From contig JBAGJY010000006.1 in NCBI GenBank assembly GCA_037034305.1, positions 186,001 through 250,000 on the forward strand: DNA of 64,000 nt, written 5' to 3'. The translations under genes were made by a program, and so were the position numbers. Positions within the stretch are counted from its first letter, which is position 1. Each line of letters starts with the position of its first letter. The stretch is from Streptantibioticus_A sp037034305. Its GTDB lineage: Bacteria; Actinomycetota; Actinomycetes; Streptomycetales; Streptomycetaceae. This document shows, one piece after another, positions 43,311 to 51,683 of the stretch. The notes below the pieces were generated by a model, which was not told where the DNA came from, made no database searches, and was given only the letters and a program-made list of their open reading frames with translations.

Positions 43311-44495
43311 TCAGTCGCGCCCCAGGACGACGGTGCCCGAGGAGCAGAACCAGCCGCCCGTGCCGGAGGCCACGGCCAGCCGTGGCGGCCCCCCGCCCGC
43401 TCTGCGCACCTGGTGACCGCCCGCCTCACCTCTCAACTGCCGCACGGCTTCCACGAGGAGGAACAGTCCGCGCATACCGGGATGGCAGGCGGACAGCCCG
43501 CCGCCATCGGTGTTGACCGGCAGCTCGCCATCGGTCAGCAGCCGCCCCTTGCCGACGAACGCGCCGCCTTCACCCTTGCCACAGAAGCCCAGGTCCTCCA
43601 GCGTCACCAACGTCATATATGTGAACGCGTCATAGATCTCGGCGACATCGATCTCAGACGGCCGGATCCCGGCCCGCTCGAAGGCGAGCCGTCCGGAGAC
43701 CGCCGCGGGTGAGACGGTGAAGTCCTCCCACTGGGACATCGCGGAGTGCGACACGCACTCGCCGGTGCCCAGGATCCACACGGGTGGCTTGGTGGTGTCC
43801 GGTACGCACTCCTCGGCGGCGAGCAGTACCGCGCAACCGCCGTCGGAGCGGATGCAGCAGTGCAGCTTGGTGAACGGATCGGCGATCATCGGGCCGGAGA
43901 GCACCTCGTCCACGGTGATCGGGGTGCGGTACATCGCGTCGGGGTTGCGGCTGGCGTTCGCCCGGGCCTGGACCGCCACCTCGGCGAGCTGTTCCAGCGT
44001 GGTGCCGTACTCGTGCATGTGGCGGCGGGCGGCCATCGCGTACTTGGCGATCAGGGTGTGCCCGTACGGCGCCTCGAACTGCAGCGGGCCGCGGGCGCCG
44101 AAGGAGAGGTTGGCGGTGCGGCGCCCGGCCCTGAGGTCGGCGCGGGCGGTGGAGCCGTACACCAGCAGGACGGCGTTGGCGTGCCCGGCGGCGATGGCGT
44201 CGGCGGCGTGCGCCGCCATCACCTCCCAGGTCGAGCCGCCGACGGCGGTGGAATCGACCCAGGTGGGGCGCAGGCCCAGGTATTCGGCGACCTCGACGGG
44301 TGCCAACGCGCCCAGTCCCGCGGATCCGAAGCCGTCGACGGCCGACCGGTCGAGACCGCAGTCCGCCAGGGCGCGTCGGGCGGCCTGTGCGTGCAACGCG
44401 TAAGCGGTGAGCTCATCGACCCGGCCGCAGTCGGCCAGCGCCACACCGACGACGGCGACCTTGCGACGCGAGGCGGATATCACGGGTGACGACAC
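43311..44495 (-). CDS. Thiolase-like (SCP2/lipid-transfer, Ltp-type) protein
   Basis: A 394-residue thiolase-fold protein of the non-degradative Ltp class. Where thiolases have the nucleophilic Cys, this one reads GGSTW; SACHPGMRG retains a histidine near the GHP position and AEIYDAFTYM is the Ltp-type active-site block. Such proteins act as retro-aldolases together with DUF35 partners. GTG 44495 is the annotated start, only 4 bases from the operator, suggesting a leaderless message. Confidence 0.82.
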   Translation of the reverse strand: MSSPVISASRRKVAVVGVALADCGRVDELTAYALHAQAARRALADCGLDRSAVDGFGSAGLGALAPVEVAEYLGLRPTWVDSTAVGGSTWEVMAAHAADAIAAGHANAVLLVYGSTARADLRAGRRTANLSFGARGPLQFEAPYGHTLIAKYAMAARRHMHEYGTTLEQLAEVAVQARANASRNPDAMYRTPITVDEVLSGPMIADPFTKLHCCIRSDGGCAVLLAAEECVPDTTKPPVWILGTGECVSHSAMSQWEDFTVSPAAVSGRLAFERAGIRPSEIDVAEIYDAFTYMTLVTLEDLGFCGKGEGGAFVGKGRLLTDGELPVNTDGGGLSACHPGMRGLFLLVEAVRQLRGEAGGHQVRRAGGGPPRLAVASGTGGWFCSSGTVVLGRD

Positions 44496-44499
44496 AAAA

Positions 44500-44514
44500 C
44501 TGACGGTACATCAG
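44500..44514. promoter_or_regulatory. Regulon operator 5 (CTGACGGTACATCAG)
   Basis: One arm mismatch (CaTCAG). It lies immediately upstream of the thiolase-like gene. Confidence 0.7.
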
Positions 44515-44576
44515 AACAGCGGGCGCGCAACGTCGCCGCCGCACGCCTCTGTGCCCGCGCTGCGGCACTGCCTAAC

Positions 44577-44591
44577 ATGACGGCACGTCAG
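44577..44591. promoter_or_regulatory. Regulon operator 6 (ATGACGGCACGTCAG)
   Basis: One arm mismatch (aTGACG). It lies 41 bases before the ATG of the acyl-CoA dehydrogenase gene and 62 bases from operator 5 on the other side of the divergent promoter region. Confidence 0.68.
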
Positions 44592-44632
44592 GTACGACAG
44601 TGCTCCGGTGGACCACCTGGAGGAACCCGCCG

Positions 44633-45871
44633 ATGGATGCCGCGTTCACCGAGGAACAGGACGAGATCCGGCGCGCACTGCGCGCCCTGCTGCACAAGCG
44701 GTGCGGTCCGGACCAGATCAGGGCCGCGTGCCGCACACCGACCGGATATGACGCGGAAGTGTGGTGGGAGCTGGCCGAGCGGCTGGGGCTGCCGGGCCTG
44801 GCCCTCCCGGCGAGGTACGGGGGCGTCGGCTGCGGTCCGACCGAGCTGGCACTCGCGTGCGAGGAGATCGGCCGGGTGCTTCTGCCCGCTCCGCTGCTGG
44901 CCAGTTGTGTGCTGGTGGCACCGCTCATCGCGCAGTTGGGCAGCGAGGAGCAGCGGACCGGTTACCTGCCGCGTATCGCCGCTGGCCGTCTGACGGCCGC
45001 ACTGGCCGTCTCCGGGCCGCTGAGCACCGTCCTCGGGCTGACCGGCCCGAATGACGGCCCCTGGTCCGGAGACGGTCGAGCGGGCGGCGTGCAGGCTCGA
45101 CAGGCCGAGGACGGCTGGCGGCTCTACGGTCAGGCGGACCAGGTGCTGGACGGGCACAGCGCCGGGCTGCTGCTGGTCGCAGCGCACCACGGCGGCTATG
45201 TGCGGGGTCGCACCCACCTGTTCATGGTGGACGCGGCGGCGCCCGGGCTGACCCGTACCCGGCTCACCACGCTCGACGAGACCCGTCCGCAGGCCCGTGT
45301 GGAGCTGCGCGACGTGGCCGCCGTGCCCCTGGGCGGAGCGGCTGTTCCGGCACCGGACGAGCTGTCGGCGGCCTTGGTGCGCACCGGTGGGCTTGTCGCG
45401 GCCGTGCTGGCCGCGCAGGCGGTGGGGGCGGCGGACTTCGCGCTGTCCAGCACGGTGGCGTACCTGCGGGTGAGGGAGCAGTTCGGACGGCCCGTCGGAT
45501 CGTTCCAGGCGGTCAAGCACCGCCTCGCCGACGGCTACGTGCGGGTGCAGGCGGCACGTTCGGCCGCGTACTACGCCTCCTGGGCGGTGGGCCGCGAAGG
45601 GCCGGTCGACGGCGGCGGTACGGAGGACGACATCGGCGTCGTCGGTCCACTGGCGCTCGCGCAGGCCCTGGAGACGCTGAACCATGTGGCCGGGGAATCG
45701 ATCCAGCTCCATGGTGGGATCGGGTTCACCTGGGAGCACCACGCGCATCTGTACTTCAAGCGGGCCGCCGCGGACGAGTTGATCTTCGGCCCAGTGCACC
45801 GGCTGAGGGCGCGTGCCGCCCGACGGGCAGCGCTGTTCGGTGCGGGCGTGGCAGAGGGGGCGGTCGCGTGA
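44633..45871 (+). CDS. Acyl-CoA dehydrogenase, beta-type
   Basis: A 412-residue FadE. The N-terminal half is a normal ACAD domain (PARYGGVGCGPTELALACEEIGR), the flavin motif in the middle is degenerate, and the C-terminus has REQFGRPVGSFQAVKHRLAD and LHGGIGFTWEHHAHLYFKRA, as in small-type steroid FadE subunits. GGAGG lies 9 bases upstream of ATG 44633. No alpha subunit is adjacent; 33024 is a candidate partner. Confidence 0.84.
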   Translation: MDAAFTEEQDEIRRALRALLHKRCGPDQIRAACRTPTGYDAEVWWELAERLGLPGLALPARYGGVGCGPTELALACEEIGRVLLPAPLLASCVLVAPLIAQLGSEEQRTGYLPRIAAGRLTAALAVSGPLSTVLGLTGPNDGPWSGDGRAGGVQARQAEDGWRLYGQADQVLDGHSAGLLLVAAHHGGYVRGRTHLFMVDAAAPGLTRTRLTTLDETRPQARVELRDVAAVPLGGAAVPAPDELSAALVRTGGLVAAVLAAQAVGAADFALSSTVAYLRVREQFGRPVGSFQAVKHRLADGYVRVQAARSAAYYASWAVGREGPVDGGGTEDDIGVVGPLALAQALETLNHVAGESIQLHGGIGFTWEHHAHLYFKRAAADELIFGPVHRLRARAARRAALFGAGVAEGAVA

Positions 45872-46350
45872 CGGCGTCAGGCACTGTGCGGCGGGTCGTT
45901 CAGGAGGTCTCTTCCACCCGGGCGTTCGCCAAGGTCGCACCGCATGTCCTCCCGGCGCTGGACCGGCTGCTCCACCGGCTGACCGGCGGCAAGGTACTGC
46001 TGGGCACCCGGATGCTGCCGAGCGTGGTCCTGACCTCCACAGGGGCGCGCACCGGGCAGCCGCGGCACACCCCGCTGGCCTGTATGCCCGCGAGGGACGG
46101 CACGTTTGTGCTGGTGGGCAGCAACTTCGGGCGACCCGGTCATCCCGCCTGGACGGGCAACCTGATCAGGAACCCGAGTGCTCGCATCAGCTGGAAAGGC
46201 CGCGACATCCCGGTCACCGCCGCGTTGCTCGAAGGCACCGAGCGTGCGCGGGTGTGGGAGGCGGTGGTGCGCTTCTGGCCGCCTTACGCGAAGTACGCGG
46301 CGCGGGTGGAGCGGGAGATCCGGCTGTTCCGGCTCACTCCGCGCGACTGA
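45868..46350 (+). CDS. Deazaflavin (F420)-dependent nitroreductase-family protein
   Basis: A 160-residue protein of the Ddn/DUF385 split beta-barrel family. Recognisable parts are LTSTGARTGQPRHTPL, VLVGSNFGRPGHPAWTGNL and NPSARISWKGRD, which bind F420. Homologues reduce quinones or other acceptors with F420H2. Its GTG overlaps the preceding stop (GTGA), so it is translationally coupled to the FadE and may act as its redox accessory, which is inference. Confidence 0.82.
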   Translation: MTASGTVRRVVQEVSSTRAFAKVAPHVLPALDRLLHRLTGGKVLLGTRMLPSVVLTSTGARTGQPRHTPLACMPARDGTFVLVGSNFGRPGHPAWTGNLIRNPSARISWKGRDIPVTAALLEGTERARVWEAVVRFWPPYAKYAARVEREIRLFRLTPRD

Positions 46351-46385
46351 TCGGACGCCATCTGGAGCGGGGGGCCTCACACGCC

Positions 46386-46438
46386 GACGCGGGCGCCGGA
46401 CCGGCTACCTCCCCCGAGGGCCGGCCGACGCCCGCGTC
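46386..46438. terminator. Bidirectional hairpin between convergent genes
   Basis: GACGCGGGCG (46386-46395) pairs with CGCCCGCGTC (46429-46438), with further GGCCGG-type pairing inside. It lies between the F420 protein gene and the convergent tetR. Confidence 0.5.
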
Positions 46439-46505
46439 AATGGCAGGACGTGGCAGGACGAACTGGCGACACGGCGCTGAGCCGCCGCCGAAGGTGTTGG
46501 AGCTG

Positions 46506-47153
46506 TTACTTGGTCGGCTTCTTGCCGGTCACACCCAGGTGCACCAGGAGCGCCAGGTTGGGCTTGAGCTCAGCCTGCTTGACGCCCCAGGACTGGAAGC
46601 CCTTCTGGTGCGCGGCCACCGCGGCGAGCATCGCGACCAGGGAACCGGCGACCGCCGCCGGGCTGACCGACTTGTCGACCCGGCCCTTGTCCTGAAGCTC
46701 CTTGATGGAGTCGGTGAGGGAGTTGGTAACGGCGTTGAGGATCTTCATGCGGATCTTGTAGAACCGTTTGTCCCCTTCCGCCGCGCCAAGGTCGACGACG
46801 CGCAGAATGGCGTCGTTCTTACGCCAGAAGGAAAGGAACCCGTCCACCAGGTCTTCCGCGGCGGCCCAGGCGGGCTTGCCCGCCCAGGTGCGCCCCGCGA
46901 CCAGATCGGTGAGGGTCGCTCCTTCCTTGGCCATCTCCTCGGCGAGTTCGAGGACCGCGCCCTCGACATCGGGGAAGTACTGGTAAAACGTTGCGGGGGA
47001 GGTACCCGCCATCCGGGCGACGTCGATGACCTTGACGTCCCGGTACGGCGAAGTGCTGAGCATCTCGCTGAGGCATTCGAGCAGCTTCTGCCGCGTCGCC
47101 TGCCCGCGGCGCCCGGCAACTCGGCCGTCGACGGTGCGAACTTGTCCTGTCAT
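46506..47153 (-). CDS. TetR-family regulator, inferred master repressor of the catabolic regulon
   Basis: A 215-residue TetR protein with its HTH at about 42-64 (KVIDVARMAGTSPATFYQYFP) after an N-terminal arm GRRGQATRQKLLE. It is the only TetR gene in the catabolic region (24-62 kb) and sits centrally in it. A degenerate copy of the regulon palindrome (47147-47161) spans its own ATG, suggesting autoregulation. Its sequence does not resemble KstR or KstR2 as I know them. The ligand is probably a CoA thioester of the pathway, by analogy with KstR2. Confidence 0.85.
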   Translation of the reverse strand: MTGQVRTVDGRVAGRRGQATRQKLLECLSEMLSTSPYRDVKVIDVARMAGTSPATFYQYFPDVEGAVLELAEEMAKEGATLTDLVAGRTWAGKPAWAAAEDLVDGFLSFWRKNDAILRVVDLGAAEGDKRFYKIRMKILNAVTNSLTDSIKELQDKGRVDKSVSPAAVAGSLVAMLAAVAAHQKGFQSWGVKQAELKPNLALLVHLGVTGKKPTK

Positions 47154-47161
47154 GCCGTCAG
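47147..47161. promoter_or_regulatory. Degenerate regulon operator over the tetR start codon
   Basis: CTGTCATGCCGTCAG: the right arm CGTCAG is perfect and the left arm keeps CTG only. It covers the start codon (47151-47153). A weak, autoregulatory site is possible. Confidence 0.4.
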
Positions 47162-47958
47162 TTTACCTTCGGGTGATCAGTGCGCGATTCGGCTGCGTAC
47201 AAATGGGGAGGGCGCTCACCGCCACCATGAATGTGCAGGTCAGCGCCGGTTATGTAGCGCGCGCCGGGTGATGCGAGAAAGAGCACCGGATCCGCGATCT
47301 CGTCGGGGTGGGCCAGTCGGCCCATGGGAATCGCGGCGGCCAGCGTCCGCCGGGCGGACGCGTCCCCGTAGTGGTCGAGGGCGGCCCGCGTCGTCGCGCC
47401 GGTGCCGTCGTCGGTCAGGACCAGGCCCACGACCAGGCAGTTCACCCGGACCTTCGGTGCCCACTCGGCGGCCAGGGATCGAGTGAGCGAGGACAGGCCG
47501 GCCTTGGCGGCTCCATAGGCGGCGGTACCGGGGGACGGGCGGACCCCGCTGACGCTGCCGATGTTGACGATGGATCCGCCGCCGGGCTGCTCGCGCATGA
47601 TCAGGTACGCCGCCTGCGCGCAGTACAGCGGGGCCAGCAGGTTCAGCTCGATGATCGCGCGGGAGAACCGTGGGGAAGCGGCGGCCGCCTCCGCGTACGG
47701 GGAGCCGCCCGCGTTGTTGACCAGCAGGTCGAGCCGTCCGTATGTGGCGCGCAACCGGTCGAACAGCGCGCTGACGGCGTCCGGGTCCCGTACGTCGGCC
47801 GGGTGGAAGGCGACGCCCCGTGGCAGCGCGTCCGGCTGCCCGCGGGCGCAGACGGCGACCTCGGCGCCCGCCGTCCGCAACCGCTCGGCGATCGCCCGGC
47901 CGATGCCACGGGTGCCACCCGTCACGAGCGCGACTTGCCCTTCCAGGTCTTCCGTCAC
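47158..47958 (-). CDS. SDR-family oxidoreductase, Rv3549c-like
   Basis: A 266-residue SDR. TGGTRGIG is the cofactor loop, NNAGGSP and YGAAKAG the catalytic segments. Divergent from echA20, exactly as Rv3549c is from echA20 in Mycobacterium, and it resembles that protein. Its stop is 4 bases from the tetR start, so the two form an operon. Its exact step in C/D-ring degradation is not established to my knowledge. Confidence 0.85.
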   Translation of the reverse strand: MTEDLEGQVALVTGGTRGIGRAIAERLRTAGAEVAVCARGQPDALPRGVAFHPADVRDPDAVSALFDRLRATYGRLDLLVNNAGGSPYAEAAAASPRFSRAIIELNLLAPLYCAQAAYLIMREQPGGGSIVNIGSVSGVRPSPGTAAYGAAKAGLSSLTRSLAAEWAPKVRVNCLVVGLVLTDDGTGATTRAALDHYGDASARRTLAAAIPMGRLAHPDEIADPVLFLASPGARYITGADLHIHGGGERPPHLYAAESRTDHPKVN

Positions 47959-47980
47959 GTCGGCTATCGTGCCAGAGAAA

Positions 47981-47995
47981 CTGACGGTACGTCAG
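47981..47995. promoter_or_regulatory. Regulon operator 7 (CTGACGGTACGTCAG)
   Basis: A perfect palindrome; the best single consensus copy. It is in the divergent promoter of the SDR-tetR and echA20-ipdABC operons. Confidence 0.78.
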
Positions 47996-48027
47996 ATCAG
48001 GCTCAAGTAGGCGCGGAGGCGGGGCTG

Positions 48028-48828
48028 GTGGCGATACGGGTGGCGCGTCAGGCGGCGGGCATCGCCGAGGTGGTGATCGACGCACCGCCGGTCAACGCCC
48101 TTGAGGTCGCCGGGTGGTTTGAACTCGCCCGGGCACTTAACGCGCAAGGATCGCGATCCGACACAAGGGCGCTGGTGCTGCGTGCCGAAGGCCGGGGCTT
48201 TTGCGCGGGGGTCGACATCAAGGAGATGCGGCGTCCACCACGCGACGGTGCGGGGGCCTACGACGCGCTGCTCGGTGCCAACGCCGGTTGTGCCGCGGCC
48301 TTTTCGGCGGTGTACGACTGCCCGGTGCCGGTGATCGCCGCGGTGCACGGCTTCTGCCTGGGCGGTGGGGTGGGGCTGGTCGGCAACGCGGACATCGTGG
48401 TCGCCTCGCACGACGCCTACCTGGGGCTGCCCGAGGTCGACCGCGGCGCATTGGGGGCGGCCACGCACCTGGCCCGGCTGGTGCCGCAGCAGCGGATGCG
48501 GCACATGGTCTACACCGCGCAGCACGCCACCGCCGCCGAACTGCACGGCTACGGCTCGGTGCTCGCCGTCGTCGACCGCGCGCGGCTGCGCGAGACGGCG
48601 CTGGACGTCGCGGCGCGCATCGCCGCCAAGGACGTGGTCGTCGTCCGCGCCGCCAAGCAGTCCCTGAACGGCATCGACCCCATCGACGTCAAACGTTCCT
48701 ACCGCTATGAACAGGGCTTCACCTTCGAGCTGAACCTGACCGGGGTCAGCGACCGGCTGCGCGACGACTTCGGCCGCAGCGACGGCGCCCCGGAGCAGGG
48801 CAGCGCGGCACAAGGGGAGGGCGCATGA
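48028..48828 (+). CDS. echA20: EchA20-type crotonase (HIEC-CoA ring D hydrolase)
   Basis: A 266-residue crotonase closely matching EchA20 (Rv3550): PPVNALEVAGWFELA, SDTRALVLRAEGRGFCAGVDIKEM, AAVHGFCLGGGVGLVGNADI, LPEVDRGALGAATHL and SYRYEQGFTFELNLTGVSD. EchA20 opens ring D of the HIP-derived CoA thioester by hydrolysis. GTG 48028 has GGAGG 8 bases upstream; the frame is open further left but only this start has a ribosome-binding site. It overlaps ipdA by 4 bases. Confidence 0.92.
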   Translation: MAIRVARQAAGIAEVVIDAPPVNALEVAGWFELARALNAQGSRSDTRALVLRAEGRGFCAGVDIKEMRRPPRDGAGAYDALLGANAGCAAAFSAVYDCPVPVIAAVHGFCLGGGVGLVGNADIVVASHDAYLGLPEVDRGALGAATHLARLVPQQRMRHMVYTAQHATAAELHGYGSVLAVVDRARLRETALDVAARIAAKDVVVVRAAKQSLNGIDPIDVKRSYRYEQGFTFELNLTGVSDRLRDDFGRSDGAPEQGSAAQGEGA

Positions 48829-49715
48829 CGGACAAGCGGATGACCGCCGACGAGGCCGTCTCGCGCATCGAGGACGGCATGACGGTCGGCGTCGGCGGCT
48901 GGGGATCGCGCCGCAAGCCCATGGCGCTGGTGCGCGCTCTGCTGCGTTCCCCGGCCAAGGACCTGACCGTCGTCTCCTACGGCGGCCCTGACGTGGGGCT
49001 GCTGTGCGCCGCGGGCAAGGTCCGCAAGGTCGTCTACGGCTTCGTGTCGCTGGATTCGATACCCCTGGAGCCCCACTTCCGGGCCGCCCGGGAATCGGGC
49101 GCGGTGCAGGCACTGGAACTGGACGAGGGCATGTTCCTGGCCGGGCTGCGGGCGGCGGCGCTACGGCTGCCGTTCATGCCGGTGCGCGGGGGGATCGGCT
49201 CGGACGTGCCGCGCAACGCGCCTTTCCTGCGCACCGTCGCCGACCCGTACGGAAGCGGCGATGAGGTGATGGCCGCACCGCCGCTGGAAGTGGACGTCGC
49301 CCTGGTGCACGCCAACCTCGCCGATCCGCGCGGCAACGCTGCGCTCACCGGGCCCGACCAGTACTTCGACGACCTGTTCTGCCTCGCGGCGAAGACCTCC
49401 TATGTGTCGGCCGAACGCGTTGTGCCCACCGCCGATCTGCGGCGGGAGGCGGGCTGCCTGCATGCGCTGGTCATCCACCGGTACCTGACGGCGGGCGTGA
49501 TCGAGGCGCCGCGCGGCGCGCACTTCACCGAGTGCCCGCCGCAGTACGGGCGGGACGAGACGTTCCAGCAGGCGTACGCGCGGGCAGCGGCCGACCCCCA
49601 GGAGTGGGCGGCCTTCGCCGACCGCTTCCTCGCGCACCCTGACGAGCCGTCGTATCAACAGGCTGTGGACGAGTTCCACGCGGCGCGAGAAGACCGTGCG
49701 GGAGGCGCCCGGTGA
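48825..49715 (+). CDS. ipdA: IpdA, CoA-transferase-fold alpha subunit (ring C hydrolase)
   Basis: A 296-residue alpha subunit matching IpdA (Rv3551): DGMTVGVGGWGSRRKPMALVRA, YGGPDVGLLCAAGKV, GFVSLDS, EAPRGAHFT and YGRDETFQ. With IpdB it forms a class I CoA-transferase fold that hydrolytically opens ring C of COCHEA-CoA. It overlaps both neighbours by 4 bases, so the four genes echA20-ipdA-ipdB-ipdC are tightly coupled. Confidence 0.92.
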   Translation: MTDKRMTADEAVSRIEDGMTVGVGGWGSRRKPMALVRALLRSPAKDLTVVSYGGPDVGLLCAAGKVRKVVYGFVSLDSIPLEPHFRAARESGAVQALELDEGMFLAGLRAAALRLPFMPVRGGIGSDVPRNAPFLRTVADPYGSGDEVMAAPPLEVDVALVHANLADPRGNAALTGPDQYFDDLFCLAAKTSYVSAERVVPTADLRREAGCLHALVIHRYLTAGVIEAPRGAHFTECPPQYGRDETFQQAYARAAADPQEWAAFADRFLAHPDEPSYQQAVDEFHAAREDRAGGAR

Positions 49716-50506
49716 TGACCACCGTGACCCGTGCCGAGGTCTGCGTGGCCTCCTGCGCGCGGGTCTGGCACGGTGACGGCGAGATACTCGCCAGCCCCAT
49801 GGGCACGGTGCCGACCCTCGGCGCCCGGCTGGCCCGCGCCACGTTCGCGCCTGACCTGGTGCTCACCGACGGCCTCGCGCAGATCATCGACGGTGCCCCC
49901 GCCTTGGGCGCACCGGCCGACGGCCTGACCGTTGAGGGCTGGCTGCCGTATCGCGCGGTGCTCGATCTGCTGGCGAACGGGCGCCGCCACGTGATGATGG
50001 GACCGGCGCAGATCGACGCCTACGGAAACGCGAACATCTCCTGCGTCGGCGACTGGGAACGTCCCAGCCGTCAGCTCCTGGGCGCCCGCGGTGCCCCGGG
50101 GAACACCGTCAACCACGCCACCAGCTACTGGGTGCCACGGCACAGCCGCCGGGTCCTCACCTCGCGTGTCGACGTCGTGTGCGGTGTCGGCAACGACCGG
50201 GCCGCCACACTGCCCGGTCCCGCAGCCCGCTTCCACGATCTGCGGCGGGTCGTCACCAACCTGTGCGTACTGGACTTCGACACCGGCGACGGGCGGATGA
50301 GGCTGGTGTCCGTGCACCCCGGTGTGACGGTCGCGCAGGTTGTCGAGGCGACAGGTTTTGATCTCGCCGACCCACAAGACGCGGATGAGGTGTTGACGAG
50401 CGGCGCTGACGTACCGACGACCGCCGCCCCCACCGCGGAGGAACTGCGTCTCATCCGCGAGGTCCTCGACCCGCGTTCGCTGCGCGACCGTGAGGTTCCG
50501 CAATGA
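49712..50506 (+). CDS. ipdB: IpdB, CoA-transferase-fold beta subunit (ring C hydrolase)
   Basis: A 264-residue beta subunit, partner of IpdA, starting at GTG 49712. Typical segments are SPMGTVPTLGARLARATFAPDLVLTDG, GLTVEGWLPYRAVLD and MMGPAQIDAYGNANISCVGDW. It corresponds to Rv3552. Confidence 0.92.
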   Translation: MMTTVTRAEVCVASCARVWHGDGEILASPMGTVPTLGARLARATFAPDLVLTDGLAQIIDGAPALGAPADGLTVEGWLPYRAVLDLLANGRRHVMMGPAQIDAYGNANISCVGDWERPSRQLLGARGAPGNTVNHATSYWVPRHSRRVLTSRVDVVCGVGNDRAATLPGPAARFHDLRRVVTNLCVLDFDTGDGRMRLVSVHPGVTVAQVVEATGFDLADPQDADEVLTSGADVPTTAAPTAEELRLIREVLDPRSLRDREVPQ

Positions 50507-51576
50507 CACTGCGCACCCGGCTCACCACCCTGGTCGGCATCGACCACCCGATCGTGCAGACCGGCATGGGGTACGTCGCCTATCCGCGGCTGGTCGCCGC
50601 CACCGCCCGCGCGGGCGCCCTGGGCGTACTGGCCTCGGCGACCATGGCGTACGAGGAGTTGGCGGCCGCCATCGCCGAGGTCAAGGCGGCGGCGCCGAAC
50701 CGCCCCTTCGGCGTCAACCTGCGGGCCGACGCCCCCGACGCCGCCGAGCGGATCGACCTCATGGGCCGCGAGGGCGTGCGGGTCGCCTCCTTCGCGCAGG
50801 CGCCCAGCCGCGACCTGATCAAGCGGGCGCACGAGCACGGCATGATCGTGCTTCCGTCGATCGGTGCCAGACGGCACGCCGAGAAGGTCGCCGAGTGGGG
50901 AGTGGACGCGGTCGTCGCCCAGGGCGGCGAGGGCGGCGGCCATACCGGTCAAGTGCCCACGACGCTGCTGCTGCCGCAGGTCGTGGACGCCCTCGCGGGC
51001 TCATCGGTCGCCGTCGTCGCGGCGGGCGGGTTCTTCGACGGTCGGGGTCTGGCCGCCGCCCTCGCCTACGGCGCGGACGGTATCGCGATGGGCACCCGCT
51101 TCCTGCTCACTTCGGACGCCCCGGTGCCGCGCCCGGTACAGGGCCGCTATCTGGCCGCGGACGTCACTGGGACGACGGTGACACGTGAGGTTGACGGTGT
51201 GCCGCACCGCGTGCTGACCACCGACTTCGTGGCCTCCCTGGCGCGCGGCGGGCCACTGGCCCGCTACCCGCGGGCCGTGCGCAACGCGTTGCGCTTCGCG
51301 CGGCTGTCCGGAACTACGGTGCGCGCGATGCTGCGCGAGGGCCGGGCGATGCGCGGCGCGCGCGGGCTGAGCTGGCCGCAGGTGCTGATGGCGGCCAACA
51401 CCCCGGTACTGCTGCGCGCCGCGATGGTGGACGGCCGCGCCGACCTGGGGGTCATGGCGGCCGGGCAGGTGGTGGGGGTCATCGACGACCTTCCGTCCTG
51501 CGCGGAGTTGGTGCGGCGGGTGGCCGCCGAGGCGGAGGAGCGACTCGCCGCTGTCCACAGCCTCGCGATGCGCTGA
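50503..51576 (+). CDS. ipdC: IpdC-type flavin-dependent reductase (nitronate monooxygenase fold)
   Basis: A 357-residue TIM-barrel FMN protein of the 2-nitropropane dioxygenase family, corresponding to IpdC (Rv3553), which reduces the ring-D intermediate before ring C opening. FMN-site segments: PIVQTGMGYVAYPRLVAATARAG, AQGGEGGGHTGQV and AAGGFFDGRGLAAALAYGADGIAMGTRF. Last gene of the echA20 operon, followed by a 100-base gap. Confidence 0.9.
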   Translation: MTLRTRLTTLVGIDHPIVQTGMGYVAYPRLVAATARAGALGVLASATMAYEELAAAIAEVKAAAPNRPFGVNLRADAPDAAERIDLMGREGVRVASFAQAPSRDLIKRAHEHGMIVLPSIGARRHAEKVAEWGVDAVVAQGGEGGGHTGQVPTTLLLPQVVDALAGSSVAVVAAGGFFDGRGLAAALAYGADGIAMGTRFLLTSDAPVPRPVQGRYLAADVTGTTVTREVDGVPHRVLTTDFVASLARGGPLARYPRAVRNALRFARLSGTTVRAMLREGRAMRGARGLSWPQVLMAANTPVLLRAAMVDGRADLGVMAAGQVVGVIDDLPSCAELVRRVAAEAEERLAAVHSLAMR

Positions 51577-51683
51577 TCCGATGATCGGATCCGAGTTATC
51601 CACAGGGCGGGCGGAAGGCGTGCGGCCGGGCTAGCGTGGCCAACGAGACGACATCCCATCGCACGGGAGGAGGACTCAGGGCC

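Noticed and set aside
46506..47995. KstR2-type operator (AAGnnCTTG) or KstR-type operator (AACnnGTT) at the ipd promoters
   Set aside because: Looked for because the enzymes are KstR2-regulon homologues; the promoters show only the CTGACGnnnCGTCAG palindrome.
51588..51615. GATCCGATGATCGGATC palindrome-like sequence after ipdC
   Set aside because: It is a short imperfect dyad in a 100-base gap with no T-run and no match to the regulon operator; too weak to name.
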